DNA of 64,000 nt. Source: Triatoma infestans (Eukaryota > Arthropoda > Insecta > Hemiptera > Reduviidae). The stretch lies in the NCBI GenBank assembly GCA_011037195.1, contig JAAEAF010002750.1, positions 18,232 through 82,231 of the forward strand. Direction: 5' to 3'. The notes under the pieces were generated by a model, which saw only the letters and a list, made by a program, of their open reading frames with translations, was not told the DNA's origin and did not search any database. Positions 23,395 to 36,450 of the stretch are shown here, piece after piece. A program made the translations under genes and the position numbers. How positions within the stretch are numbered: the first letter of the stretch is position 1; each line of letters begins with the position of its first letter.

Positions 23395-23730
23395 AAAGCT
23401 TCTGGTATTTTATCCGTTGTAGCACGCATATTTATTTTGTTTCTGACCGGTTTCGGATTTTCATCCATCGTCAGAGCAATCACCAAGTTCGTGTAGAGAG
23501 TCACTTCAACGTAATGTTTCTGTTACACTCACACTTGTTGGTTTGTTCAAAAATACTTCTTGGAACGTACCAACAAGTATGAGTGTAACAGAAACCTTAT
23601 GTTGAAGTGAACTCTCTACACGAACTCCGTAAATTTGCTATGACGATGGATGAATATCCGAAACGGTCAGGAACAAAATAAATATGCATGCTACGACGAA
23701 TAAAATACCAGCATTGGGACCCACACACAT
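23395..23730. mobile_element. Palindromic Penelope-type fragment (family 2)
   Basis: The left arm (about 23400-23545, minus) and right arm (about 23565-23720, plus) are inverted copies containing AACATTACGTTGAAGTGA-type and ACACGAACT blocks. Each arm carries a hammerhead-like region (23441-23478 minus; 23639-23669 plus, mutated at C3). Confidence 0.65.
23441..23478 (-). ncRNA. Hammerhead-ribozyme-like motif, family 2
   Basis: On the minus strand: CUGACGA (23468-23474), one U, stem II GGAU-GAAA-AUCC (23455-23466), GAAA (23451-23454) and CCGGUC (23445-23450). Stem I is weak: about five pairs with one mismatch. Confidence 0.45.
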
Positions 23731-24301
23731 ATTAAAAAAGCTTGCTATAATTTCATTTAGGATCCAATTATTATTATTGTTCTCGGGAGTCACTCGAGAC
23801 AAAACTATCAATGCTGGACTTTTGTTAAACCTTAGCAACATGAGTTTCAGTGAAAAACATGTAATAACAATAACAACACTAATAACAATTAAAACAACCT
23901 TAATAATAACAATTATTTTGATCCCTAGTCAAAAGGCACAAAGACCGACCTTGCTTGGTGTTAAATGTTTGAAGAAAGTTTTTCAATAAAATTTAACAAT
24001 ATTTAACTTCAATCCCGGACTTCTCCTTGACAGTTTCTGAGGCAAAACATCAAGGTTGACCAAAAGAAAAATAAATATTTCTGAAGTTTAAAGTTTTCTT
24101 CTTAGCCCCTGCCAATCATCTTTACTTGTATCATTAATTACTGCCAAACAAACTATTATTTATATCCAACCTGAAATAATTTCTTAAGGCAAAATATATT
24201 TTGAAATACTTCTGGAAATTCTAATTCTAATTAAACTGTACTAACAGTAACTTTCAATAATTCAGGGCACTGACTGCCATAATTTTGATATAAAAACAGT
24301 G

Positions 24302-27300
24302 TTATAAGTAAATGTGTTCATCCACCAGAGTAGGTAACTTTTCTTCAATGGCAGCGCTTGATGTTCGGCACATTCTCACTAAGTAAAATATTATAACCGG
24401 CAGCGGTGTCATCAATGCCACAGCCACTGGTGCAACTGAAAAGGAAAGAAAAATAAAAGTCATTAGTTCCAACTTAAGAGAATCATTCAACAAACAACTC
24501 TCAACCAAATGCACAACTATTTTAAATACGACTGTAAATAGTGTAATTGAAAATTCAAACCTGTAGTAATGTCTGAAGCTGGTTCAGTTAAACAAAATCT
24601 CAACAGAAAAATGGCTATACCAGTATTCTGCACACCAGTTTCTATACAAATGGCAAGTTTATCTTCGGGCACTTGTTTTAGAACATTTGCCAGCGACCAA
24701 CCTATTGCATAGCCTATGCAAGGAAGAATTAAACCAGCAACCAAAATCTACCAGAAAACAAAATATTTAAATATTAATCCTCGTAAGATAAGTGATCTAA
24801 CTGGATCACTTCTCAAAAGAAGTTAGCAGAATAAGAAATAATCATCAGATTATTCCTTATTACATTCTCTTAATCCTAGTATAATATCTCAAAAACGAAA
24901 AGTCGCAGGAAGTTCAAACATGGTATTCCGCTTAGGCACTACTACGCATCAGACCGAAGATTTCGGACAAAATCCATCAACCAGAACTGCGACTTAACTG
25001 ACTTTTTTTTTTGTTTCTCGAAAATGCTCCAACGATCTTGTTCAAGCTTAGTATACTACCTATACACATAAATATCACTTTTATATGAAATATTTCCCCG
25101 GAAAAATTGATAGCGTTATGCATTCCTTTAAAGTATATTCCACTTCAGTATTATACATGGTATGATGCCATCAACTATAGGCACTAGGATATAAGCTGCC
25201 TAATTTTGAAGTAACATTTCGCAAGAGGTACTATACTTTAGTAGTAAAATGAAAGTCAAGTATAAGTGTATTGGATCAGTGGTCCTCGACAGGGAGGTTC
25301 CAGGTTTGAGTCCAGAAGTGCTGCTCTTAGATTTTCTCTGTGATGGGCGCGTTGTCTGTTTAGAGAAGACTGGTTGGGATCACCCACTGAGAAGGCTCCG
25401 GGGGCACAATAGATCTTTAATATTATCTGGTAAATCAAGGCTTAATTATAAATAGGCCTTTTCACATCTATTTCATAATGTGATTATTCCCTAATTCATG
25501 TATGTAACGGGATCTTAATTATACATTTAGAAAAAACAACAGGGAATCCATGATTAAAGAAACTTTCAATTATTACATCTACTGGCACCATTTTTGCAAT
25601 CAAGGAAATATGAAATTTGAAAAAAGAATTGTTTAAATTTCAGTTCTGTAAAATGTTAAATTTCAGTTAAGTTTTTTGTTATCACTCACTAATTATATCT
25701 AACCATGTATAGCATTGTAGATTGCTAGTCTGGTTGTAAACTGTATTACATAAATAAATAAATAAAAAACTTCCTACAATTTTCCGTTTTTTAAGTATGT
25801 TACTTCGTATTATTTAATGTATTACTTTATGCATTTTCAAACAAAGGGGCGTTCAAAAGATATAACATTATTTTCTCTGATACGTATAACTGATTTATTG
25901 TAATATATCTGGACTTAAAAACAATAAAGAAAGTAAAAGATGAATTTAGATAAAATTATTAAAATTAAAACATTTACAACAATTAAATTGCACTGATTAA
26001 ATGTAACTTCAGTTCAAGTAATGGTTGTGGAAAAGGTTCATATGAAGTTTGAATGGTTTTTAAATAACCATGACGTCAACTGCCATTTAAATTATCTTTA
26101 TAATTAATTAATTAACCTACTTTTAATCACTTCCATTTACTTTTCTTAAAATGGAGAAATATTTTCAAAACAGTCATTAAAACAGATTGTTTTTAAATCG
26201 AACCATTCTTGGAACTAAATTCATGCTTTTGCTTGCTTCTCTTTCTTCCGATGTTTCGGCCATTCACTCATCATAAGAGTTATTTTATAAATATAATCTA
26301 TGGCGGAGTTAAAGACACTTTGGCTACATATTTCCATAATGCATCCCGATATTTATATCATAATAGTCCAGATGAAGTAATGAAAAAGCAGCCAGATCCA
26401 AGGACACATCTCGCACAGATAGAGAAATACTGCGAAGGAGAAAGAAAGTGAAGAATTGAATTAAATCAATCCTAAGGTTGAAGGTCGAAGATAAAAGATA
26501 ACGACTGAAGAAGGGAAGAAGAATGGGATGTTGGATAACTAATCTCTTTTAGTTAAAGCTTGTATTGCCCTTTTGGTGCCGACAACGCAATGCAACAAAG
26601 AACTCTGATGCGAAATTTGCGAGTCTATCGGCAAGGCAGTAGGAACGAATAGGCGAAGTGCGTATCTTACAATGCGTATTTCTTTAGCTCCCTCATATGA
26701 CATTCTGAACCGTTGCAAGCCCATTTTGTCAGTCCCGGTTGTGGTAACTAGATGATTTCATGAGTGTATTGAGAGCTTTAAACGATAAAAGTAAAAATTC
26801 CCTCTGAAATGGGCGAGTGCCGAAACTGGTAAACTGGAAGAAAGAAAAGCTTTTTTAAGAACTGGCTAATTTCTCATTAGAGGCACAAAGACCCATTCAA
26901 AAAAATAAAATAAAATATAAACTTTCTTGAAATGGACTGATATATGAATTCTATATTGTGAGAAAAGTACTGCATATTTGATACTAAACGCATTATTTTA
27001 CTAACCTTCCACGTAAAAAGCCTAAAAAGGTAGAACTTGGTAATAATCGCAAAAATAATAATAAAAAGTATCAGAAATGCTGAAAAAGGTTTCAATATCC
27101 TGACCATAACTGCTGCTATTCTCTTACAATACAATTGCAGCGCATATCCAATGACAAGCGAAATGAGCAATCCAATAGATGATGTTATAATTTTTTCGTA
27201 TGGTACTCCTAATGTATCTCCAGCGAATATCACAGAACCCAAAGTAAACACCCACATGGGAATAAGTGCTGTAAGTAAAAATATTTAATTAAATTCAGTA

Positions 27301-30300
27301 TATTCGGATTCCAAGATTTTCAAATCTTACACTATTGCAAAGGAGGCTGGGTTTTCATTGCTGGACAATTTCTGAGATTACATTTACCAAAGATATTTCT
27401 TGCCTTAATGCGACCTATTCCGGATTTTTTCCCTCATCAGAAATATACACGCAATCATTCTGAGAGGAAACATTCTGAGTCGGGAAAGAAAAGTCTGACA
27501 CCGGTCAGATTAAGACAAAGAAGTTACTACGGCGCACATAGTTTCAGATACTTATAATAGTCTTGGATTTAAAAAAAATAAATATTGTAACTATGAGGCG
27601 AAAGCTGAACAATCTTCTAAAACAAGATTTATTAAATAGATAATCAAAAAATAATCCAGTCTAAATAAAAGATAGAGAAAGTATATCAAATTCTCTTTGT
27701 TCGAAATAGTCTCCATACATGATGCAATATTTTATGAAGTACACTTTAAACTTGGCTGCCTAGGTTGGCATTTTTGATCAGTGAAACGAGTTATAAATGA
27801 ATGTAGAAGTATCAGAGCCAATAGCTATTCCTTCTAGGCACCTCCCACGGATCAAGACAGATTTTCTCAGTCCAAAGAAAACTGACTATGGAACTTCTGT
27901 ATGAATAGAAGATATTTACAACAATATCAACAAATTTACACTCAAAATCAGAAAAAGTTACTTTTAAATTTTATTTTGTTAATTTAGACAATGAAACTGA
28001 TTTGTAAATCAATTATTTTAAAATCTATATTATTGCTTAAACTATAAACATTTGTTTATATTATCTAGTTATCCAGCAAATAAAAACCACAATTCAATAC
28101 TTCCTTTACAACAACCAAAGACAAAAATCTATGATCAGCATTTATTATATTTTGTTCAATTTAGAAACTCTCTATGACAAAATTCCTACAGATAATTTAA
28201 TCAGGCATTAGCTTAATCTAGCATTCATCACATAAGGAAAGATAAAATAGGTCAGTCAATCAAAATACCGTTTTGAAAACAAAAACATTTGTTATCTGCA
28301 ATGTTTTGTGCACATATTTTACTTTTACAATGAAGAACCTCTTAATGTTAATTTTACTAAAGGCAATTTAATCTGGCATTACCTTAATCTAACACTGATG
28401 TGTTTGTTACATGAGGATAAAATGTCAGACAATCAAAATATCACTTCGAAAACAAAAAACATTTTTCCGCAATTTTCTCAAAAGCGGCTGCATTTTTTTT
28501 GTTTTTAAAGTTCACACATACATACACATACACATATATAAAGTGTGCATATTATTTTAAAAAGTCGTCGATGGGATTTCAAGATTTTCGAGTATAAAAA
28601 CAAATACTACAAGTAAAAGAAATTAACAGCACCAGGACAGTACAGCATCAGTGAAGACATGGTGAGAGAATCTGATTTTGACCTGATTACAAACAGAGAT
28701 ATATAGTCATCCTGATGAGCGCTCAGTAAATGTTTACACTGTAATATTTTTACTGCTGACTTCGAGAATTAATTAGATTTATTGAAAGATAAATTAATTA
28801 CAGTTTAGAGAATGTTAAATACTCCTATAACTAACGAATAAAATTGGAAATCTGCTATGAAGAGTTCTTGTTATATGGGAGTCAAAGAACTATCTTAAGA
28901 AAGAGGATAGCCCAAAGTGACATTTTAACATCTTGAGGTTTCCACCAACTTTTAGCAAAAACGGTTATTGGAAGCATTATAAGAATTCTGAGTTTAAAAA
29001 AAACTGCAATTTTAACATTATTTGTCACATTACATTTTTCTTTTCTTTTTTACAGTAAAGTTATGCCTATTTTTTCAAGCAGGCTTTATGTCCACTTACC
29101 GAACAGATGTCTTGGACAGAGTCTGAAAGCAAATTTATTTTACTATAAATTCCTCATAATTAACCCAAACAATAAAATCCGAACCCAGGGACGGGAATCG
29201 TACCCAGTACCACGCAATACACCTCTGCTTGCGATCTAACTTCTAAGCATTTAGTTATCATGGTCCTTACTTCTTTTAAGTTCTAATTTCTTTAGCACAA
29301 CAAATGAGATAAAACTGTTCATAAGAGATAATTTTCGTCTTGAATCGTTTCTTTAACTTCCAGCCTTCCTTATAGACTTACAAAATTTATTGCATCTTTT
29401 CATAACTGGCTATAGAAATAACATTACACTTCTCATTATCACTTTTTAAATATTTTTACTTAAAAAATTCAAGGCTTATTGATATTGTTTAAATTACTTT
29501 TATTCGTTACTGCCTACGTAAATACAGTATTTGATACATTAATAAAACGCACCAAATGAAGCAATAGTAGAAACTGCAGTCATAGTGACACTCAAATTGA
29601 GATTACCACCAAGTGCGTAAGTCCATATGTTTGATGCGCCTCCTGCGGGCGATACACCAGTAAAAAAAAAGCCAAGTCTTAGAGAGTGATTTTCAGGAAA
29701 AAGTAATAGACCCAAACCATAACTTATCTGATAAGAGAAAAAAAACATTAAAAACATTTAACTTAAATAAAAAATTGCCATTTCATGTTAGTCACATCTG
29801 AAATTCTTTAATTTCTGTGAACTAATAATTTAAAATATCTAAAAAGAAAACAATAACTGAAACGGATTTTATCAAACTCTGCATGTCAAAAAAATTGCAC
29901 TACCCTGAAAAGATTAATTCCCTAACATAATTAAGCAGTTGTAAGAGGTTTATGAAACAAAGGACAACAAAAAAATGGTAAGCAAAGGTTTGTTTAAGAT
30001 TTCATTGAACAAAATAAACAACATTTTTCAAGGATTTATTTTGCACAATGTTACAAAAAGAAGACAGCGTTATAGTCAATTATCCAATTTTGAAAGGAGT
30101 TTGAATCGTTGGTATCTCCTTGCCCGAAATTTCGCGACTTTAATCCGTAACCATTGTTCTTGTTTAAGATATGGAGATCGTACTCTGAAGAAAGGCATCC
30201 AGCTCCTTCTTCTGAAATATGCGTTAATATGCACTGCTACCGACATATGAGTTAAATTAGGAATTTTCATCCTTCAGCTAGATTTGGGACAAATCAGATT

Positions 30301-33300
30301 GGGTGAAAGACAAGGATATCCATGCGAACAGTTTACCGACATATAGATCATTTGGACTTCACTCCCACTAACTTTAACGACGATTAACATCAACATAACT
30401 TTATAAGACTACCAGCCAGGCTCCACTAAGAGTAAAAGGCTATTGAACTGGCTTACATTATCTTTAGAGATGAATCCTTTCTTGTCTAGGGTAAAGTTAT
30501 CGATGAATGGCGCTAGGAAGATACTCAGTTGTTGCTCGTGGTCGTTACACCATGAGATGTGCCTTAAGCATTGAGTTGAGGTCATCTATGATCTTTATCC
30601 AAGAGAGGATCAATGCTCCTTGTTACATCGACAAGATCTGAAGATGAATTGGTTACCTATACTGATGCTATCGTCTAGATCTCATAAGCAAGAATTTGAC
30701 AAAACTTTATGCAATAAGAAAAGAAGATAATAATGCTCTTGCTCAGCTCTAACTCTCAATTTTAACCACTATTCATATATGGGCTAAGACTGTATAACCG
30801 CTTAAGACCTTTCCCCCAATGGCAAATAATTTAGAGAAGCTGGATCTCACCTTCAGCAAGCCTAGAGTGAGATATCAGAAAAGAATATAGCCTGTCAAAT
30901 TAGAAAAATTCTGTTAACCAAGGGAGAATTCATTAAGTTTCTCTTGAAATTATTTACCGCCTTGGTAACATAATTAAAATGTAAAAATTTCATGTTTGTT
31001 ATTTTGCTCTTTCTGAGTGGTGCAATTTCTTTGTGGCTAGCATTTATTTCTGAAGAATAAAAGATTTTTTACTTCCAACTGTAATTCCCATAATCCATCT
31101 TATCTCAAGATATTAAAAGAGAAAATAAAATCAGAAGAAAAGAAGTCTCATAATTCTATTCAAACTCTTTCATCATGTAACTCCTAAAAAAAAAAATCTG
31201 TGAATACACTGAAGACCGCCTAATTTAAAAACTTTAAAAAATAAACTTAAAACAACAGTCTTTAAAAAATAAACAGATTTTGTTACGATTAATTCTGTTC
31301 AAGTTTTCTTATACATTCAAGTTCAATTTTCTTTATACAATTAAAACCAATCTAAATATATTTATGATGCTAATTATTCCTTCAAAACATACATACTCAA
31401 CAATTTTAATCAATAACAAATAAAAAAAAGAGAAAAGAATAATTCGTTATAAAGATTGCTACTCAATAACACATAATTTAAATTTTAATGAATCATAACA
31501 TTAGAACCTAGACGCTTTGCAAAAACAATAAAATTAAATTGAGAATTTAAAATAAAAACTTAAAATAGGATATAATGTTTATTTTAAAATAAATTAGGAT
31601 TCAATTAAAAAAATAAATTAATAACCTAACAGAATTGAAATCTACTTGAATTTTACTAGTTTAAGTTTGAGAATAATTTTTGCAGGCAGACTTGTCTTTG
31701 GTTTAATTGAAGTTTTAGGATAATTTTATTTTAATAATTAATACCTTTTCAACAGTTTGGTTTTAATTGTTTTTCGTTTTATTATTATTTTTTTCTGTTT
31801 CCTTATGCAAGAGAAAATATTTAGTTTCTGTAATACTGGTTGAGTGTTTGGTAAAATATTTTATAATAAATAAATTAAAATGCATGGCAATTCTCCGACA
31901 ATCGACATGCCAACCAAAATATAAATTTCTCTAGAAAGTTTCTATTCCCCTGCTAATAGGTGTTATATTCAACACAGACATATTACTTATTATGATTTTA
32001 TTACAAATAAGCCATTTGTAACAAATTAACTAAAAAGAACTGGTCTTATGAACTATTAATCCAACAAAAAGTAACTGCTTCCTAAAACATGGAATTGTAA
32101 TAAATAGGAAAGATTAATTTTTTTTGTCTGTTTAAACTTACTAGTTGAAATACTGAAGGCACACCTATATCAAAAATGTAATTTTTCCAAGCCAACAAGC
32201 CAAAACGGATGTCCTTGAATTAAAAACCAGTGCACATCCATTGACAATCATTTTTTTTTTTTCATCGACTAATTTGGTAAAAATCATTATTATTATTATT
32301 ATTTAAAAAGTTGAAAACTATTATTTAATTATTGAATAACAATTAATAAAGGGGCTAATATAGCAGGGATATGGAATTCTTTACACGGGCTAGGGAATTT
32401 AAACACAACTCATCCGACTGGGCTCTCATTTATAATCTCGAGATTGTAGTAACTAAATATTCTAGAAAGTAGGAAGACATTTTTTTCTCGTTCAGTATGT
32501 CTAAAACGTCTGTAAAAGTATATATCACTAAGTTCTGAAAAAAACTTCCAATTACCTCTCTTACCTCGTTGAGACAATATCACCGACTCTAACTAAAGTC
32601 ACTCTTTACTTCTTTAAATTAGAAAGTAATCTTCTGTTTAAATTTTCCTACTTAGGTGAACGTTTTTGTGGTCATGAAATATGCTTTTATTAATGGAAGG
32701 CAATTTGATAAGCATAAAATATTGGTATAACCACAGCTTTTATCATCATAAATCTTACTTAAAATAAATAATCTGATCAACAAACCGTATCCTCTTCAGA
32801 AGAGATAATAATTAGTCATGCTCGCACATAGAATTACTGAAAACTATAATTAATACATGCAAATACATTACATATTTTTAATGAAGAAGCTTAATCGCTA
32901 GAAAGCTGCTGAAGGTATTGGCAATCGCGATTAAACTATGTACACCAATGTACTCACCAATGGCATCAATAAGAAATGACTGACAAGCCCAATAACTGGA
33001 CCTATTGGACGAACGATAGCTTGCTTGAGACATTTGATATCTAAGGCACATCCAAAATTTATGAAAATAATTGAAACTAACGTAATCACACTTCCAGTAA
33101 ATATTTTATCCAAAAGGCGATCATTTCGTATAACGCTGACGCTTAGTTTATTACTTCGTTTCAAACATTCTTCGTTATTGTTTAATGAATCTGAAATACA
33201 AGCATATTTTTATAATTCTAATAAGTAAATGTAATTTTCAAATGAACTTTTATTAAGTAAACACTGCAGGAGAAATACATCCTTATATTCATAAATTTCT

Positions 33301-33875
33301 TGTTTTTAACTGGTAATTTAAAATTATATTTGACTGCATTTCGAACTTATCTATATTTTCTTATCTTACGCAAACGTCTAATAAGCAATCGTTAGGAAGT
33401 GACGCATTAGAATAAATGACAAATTTGCAGCTTCTTTAATATTAGCAAACGGGAGATTTTTAATCAGCTTACAAATAGAATAATGAAGTAAAAGAAATAA
33501 CTCACTTTCTTTTGCAGCTTGACATAAGCTCACCGAAGTATATCCAAGAAACTTTCCTGTAACATTGAACTCCGCTACCCAAGTGGAATTGTCTTTTTCC
33601 TCAAACTTTATATAATTCTGTTGTACTGAAGCAATTTCTGGATCCCCTACTAAAGCTTTGATGATAATGGCATCTGAATTATGCTGCCAGTCTGAGGTCG
33701 AAGCGATGATACTACTTGTTTTATACATAGCAAGTGTTTTCAATTCTGTCGGAGTGAATGATACTTTCCATACATGACTGGCTGCTTTCGGTACTAAAGT
33801 GCATGCCACAAACCAAATTGGGCATAACGCTAAAAGGTACATAAGCACGATGTGCAGGGGGTACAAAGGGCACAT
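24302..33875 (-). CDS. SLC10-family sodium/bile acid cotransporter-like protein (P3-type with extracellular N-terminus), complete, 6 coding exons
   Basis: Coding exons on the minus strand: 33506-33875, 32958-33190, 29553-29727, 27006-27268, 24561-24747, 24302-24435. All phases match; total 1362 nt (453 aa plus TAA). The ATG at 33873-33875 sits two bases after a good acceptor, so an untranslated first exon must lie upstream, unidentified. The N-terminus has a hydrophobic signal-like stretch (residues 8-28), then an approximately 120-residue extracellular region with N-glycosylation sequons at N96 and N104. This layout resembles SLC10A3/A5 rather than the short ASBT/NTCP type. The transporter core has the family's crossing motifs: SPAGGASN near 227-234 and ETGVQNTGIA at 383-392, which in bacterial homologues contribute sodium-site residues. 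About eight to nine membrane segments follow. By family it should be a plasma-membrane, sodium-coupled organic-anion transporter, but the substrate cannot be read from sequence and SLC10A3-like proteins are orphans. Introns carry Penelope-type and SINE debris. Confidence 0.92.
24890..25190 (-). repeat. Dispersed 0.9-kb repeat, degenerate minus-strand copy
   Basis: The TTTCCCCGGAAAAATT block and the order of surrounding blocks match the interior of the 46985-47925 copy in reverse orientation. It lies in the SLC10-like intron between 24747 and 27006. Confidence 0.5.
25255..25440 (+). mobile_element. tRNA-derived SINE (family with GGGGGCACAAT core)
   Basis: TTGGATCAGTGG (A-box-like, 25271-25282) and GGTTTGAGTCC (B-box-like, 25303-25313) are spaced as in a Pol III promoter. 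The body GAGAAGGCTCCGGGGGCACA is shared with 60765-60910 (minus); the further 3' part is shared with 49333-49395. Confidence 0.6.
26228..26855. mobile_element. Element with inverted ends carrying degenerate hammerhead cores (family 3)
   Basis: The left end (about 26228-26272, CTTTCTTCCGATGTTTCGGCC) and right end (about 26800-26850) are inverted relatives. On the plus strand the right end reads CUGAAAUGGGCGAGUGCCGAAAC, resembling a hammerhead core that lost G8. The interior holds an open frame (26209-26451) with DPRTHLAQIEKYCEGE that I do not recognise. Confidence 0.45.
29060..29290 (-). mobile_element. Possible tRNA-derived SINE
   Basis: The minus strand reads TACTGGGTACGATTCCCG (B-box-like). 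The adjacent GGCTTTATGTCCACTTACCG resembles 38415-38450. No clear tail is seen. Confidence 0.35.
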
Positions 33876-34289
33876 TACTGTAAAAAAAATATAAATATAA
33901 AATTATTAAAAACTACGAAATCTGTCAAAAAAATTTATGGACTGGAAAAGTAATCTAAAAATTAAAATATGCAGTAAGAAAGCTGTACGTTAATACCTTA
34001 GGCTAGTGAAAAAAAATAAGGCACAAACGGTTAGACTTAAAGCAAATATTTGGCTTTATAAAGAAGCAGAAACTAGCTCTGAGGTAAATTTTGTTCATAC
34101 AGGGCCGCGCCTCTAATTCTTTATTCTTTTACTTATTCCCAGTTTGGGGTCAGTCGGCTGTGTTTCACAATTTCTTTTTTCCTACTTTCAAGCAGGTTAA
34201 GAAAGGCCAGTCACACCTTTCGATAGACCTATCGATAGCATTTATATTTCATTTAAGAGAGGAACTTTTACTGGAAGAAGAACTAAATT

Positions 34290-35185
34290 CAAGTATATGA
34301 TTTTTAAATAAAAAAAATCTGGTGTAAAACACTCGACGTTCTTTTAATCTAAGCAATACAATTTAATCAAAAAATTTTCGTTACATTTAGTTAGGCTGGC
34401 CATAAAAATATGGTAGGGATTTTACTTTATATCTGAGCGGCATAATGTGGAGCATTCTATGTCAAAACCAACTAAGCTTGCGCAAATTTAAATTTAAACT
34501 AACTGATAGACCTCCCCATACCCTTCTAAAATAAATTTTTTGAGAAGAATGTTTCAAATAAAATTTATCTGTTCCTCCTATGCAGCAAGCATTTCAAGTT
34601 TAAAGAAAACTGCTGTAAACGTTTTCGATAAACTTCCAAAAGAATTAAAGTTCCACTTTCGGTTAACCAATTTTCTTAATTTGGAATTCTATCAATGCTT
34701 TTAATGTGTATTAATAATATCTAGATAGAAAAACTTTTACTAGGTGGTATACTATAGGTATATTAAATATTAATATGATACTGAAGTGCTATTTTAGAGG
34801 AAAGTATTAACGTTACTGTTACCCCAGAACCCCAAAAAATCAATTTTCTCAAGAAAATGTTGCAGATAAAAGTGATATTTGAAGTGGTAATTATGTGTGT
34901 GGGATAGTATACAAAGTTTAGAGAAAATCGATGAAGCCATTTTCGAGAAAGTCACGAAAATCTTAAAAAAAAAAAATTCAGTTGTCGCATTTAGCTAGAA
35001 ATATTCGAGTTTGATGCTGTGATATACCATTTGAGCTTCCCACGACTTAACATTTTTGATATATTCTGTTAACACACACACAACTTTTCTTATTTAGAGG
35101 ACTCCAAATAGTGTGTTTCCAGTGAAAACTCAATTCTGAAAATCTGGCATCATCACAATACTTTCTCTTACTAAGTAAGAGAAGT
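34290..35185 (+). repeat. Dispersed 0.9-kb repeat, near-complete copy
   Basis: It starts at AAATCTGGTGTAAAACACTC and ends at GAAAATCTGGCATCATC followed by CAATACTTTCTCTTACT. The CTTTCTCTTACT block also occurs near the start of other copies. No coding frame. It lies just upstream of the SLC10-like gene. Confidence 0.65.
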
Positions 35186-35289
35186 AATACATTTTAAGAA
35201 ATTATGAGAGCAAGTATAAGATCATTTGTGTTTGGGCGAATTTCCTGCAGATCTCCGTAGTAAGATACGAAATGGTTTCTTCAACTGGG

Positions 35290-35450
35290 AACAAGCAATC
35301 CTGAAGCCATAAGCTACATGAAGGAGCCACTCTCAGCTTTGCTAGGCCTGATTAAGAAGGCGAAGCTGAAGGATGCTAATATCTTAGGGGATCCACAATA
35401 GAACTCTTAATGGAGTGGAGGGGCTCGCCCTCCCCTTCTGTCAATCTAAT
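35290..35450 (+). pseudogene. LINE family B 3' end
   Basis: GGAGCCACTCTCAGCTTTGC, then CCTGATTAAGAAGGCGAAG and TCAATCTAATCTAA match the reverse complement of 50525-50700. It contains only the last codons and the (TAATC)n-type tail. Confidence 0.7.
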
Positions 35451-35854
35451 CTAAGATACGAAATTATTCTGAGTTTTCCTTTAGTACTGAGATGGATAAT
35501 AATTCATTATATAACAATATATACTTACAATAGCACAATTTCAATTGCTTAATTAAAAACCTATACATTAAAACTCATATTGCCCTTTCTCAAGGAAGCT
35601 CATCTCATATTTTCTACTATGAAAGAACAAGCTGCGATGAAAGCAATTTTGAGTAACACAGTTTTTAGACTGAAGACCAGCCACCAAGCTAAGAGTTATG
35701 GATGGGAGTGGAAGACATAAGATTTTTGTAAATTTCATACTTATCTGCAGATCTCGAGCTGGGTACTTCCCAGAAACTAGCAATGGTTTTTAATAACATA
35801 ACTAAATATTATTATACTTAGCATGATGCTGCAGGGAATCCGAAAGTGATCAAA

Positions 35855-36450
35855 AATAAAAAAATCTGGTGTGAACACTCACACGACTTTCTCTTACTGC
35901 AGTTTACAGAGTTGTAATTGATAATTTTTCTTCGAACTTATAATTTTTACTTGTCTTCAATTTTATGACTAAATAAATAAAATGGGAAAGCATAAAATTC
36001 CTCTCTCGTCCTAAATTCTTTAAATGAACTTTCTCGGAAAAGGTTTCAAACAAAACTTATAGGTCTTAGTATTTATTTAGTATATCAAATTTAAAGAAAT
36101 CGTCGGGTTTTTTGGGAGAAAATACGGAAAACTGAAAAACTGTTCAAAAAAAACCCATTCCAGTCAACCATTTTTCTTCAATCTCGGAATTTTGGCAACA
36201 TATTTAATTCTAATTAATATTATTTGTATGACAAAAATAACGAAACTTAAACCCACCCTTCCCGCAAAGCCGCCTTAAATGAATTTTCCCAGAGAAATGT
36301 TTCAAAACAGAAAAAATTATTTTATATATATAATTAAAATAGATATATAATATATATAAAAATATAAATATGTAATTGAAATTCTAAGTTTAAAGAAAAT
36401 CTCTGGTGTGAAGCATAAAGTTAGGTACTCTTTCTGCAATTCTCACAATT
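35855..36450 (+). repeat. Dispersed 0.9-kb repeat, 3'-truncated copy
   Basis: It begins AAAAATCTGGTGTGAACACT with CACACGACTTTCTCTTACTG, as in the copy at 48155. It decays after about 36420 in an AT-rich stretch. Confidence 0.6.

Noticed and set aside
25296..25313. Isolated tRNA B-box-like sequences as true tRNA genes
   Set aside because: No cloverleaf with acceptor and anticodon stems can be formed around them. SINE heads explain them better.
27037..27288. 83-codon plus-strand open frame
   Set aside because: It is opposite the SLC10-like exon 27006-27268, which carries the conserved sequence.
30260..30660. Possible Tc1-like transposase remnant (a RDESFLV-like block and others)
   Set aside because: Only scattered weak matches in shifting frames and no SPDLNP block or terminal repeats. 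Not enough to call.
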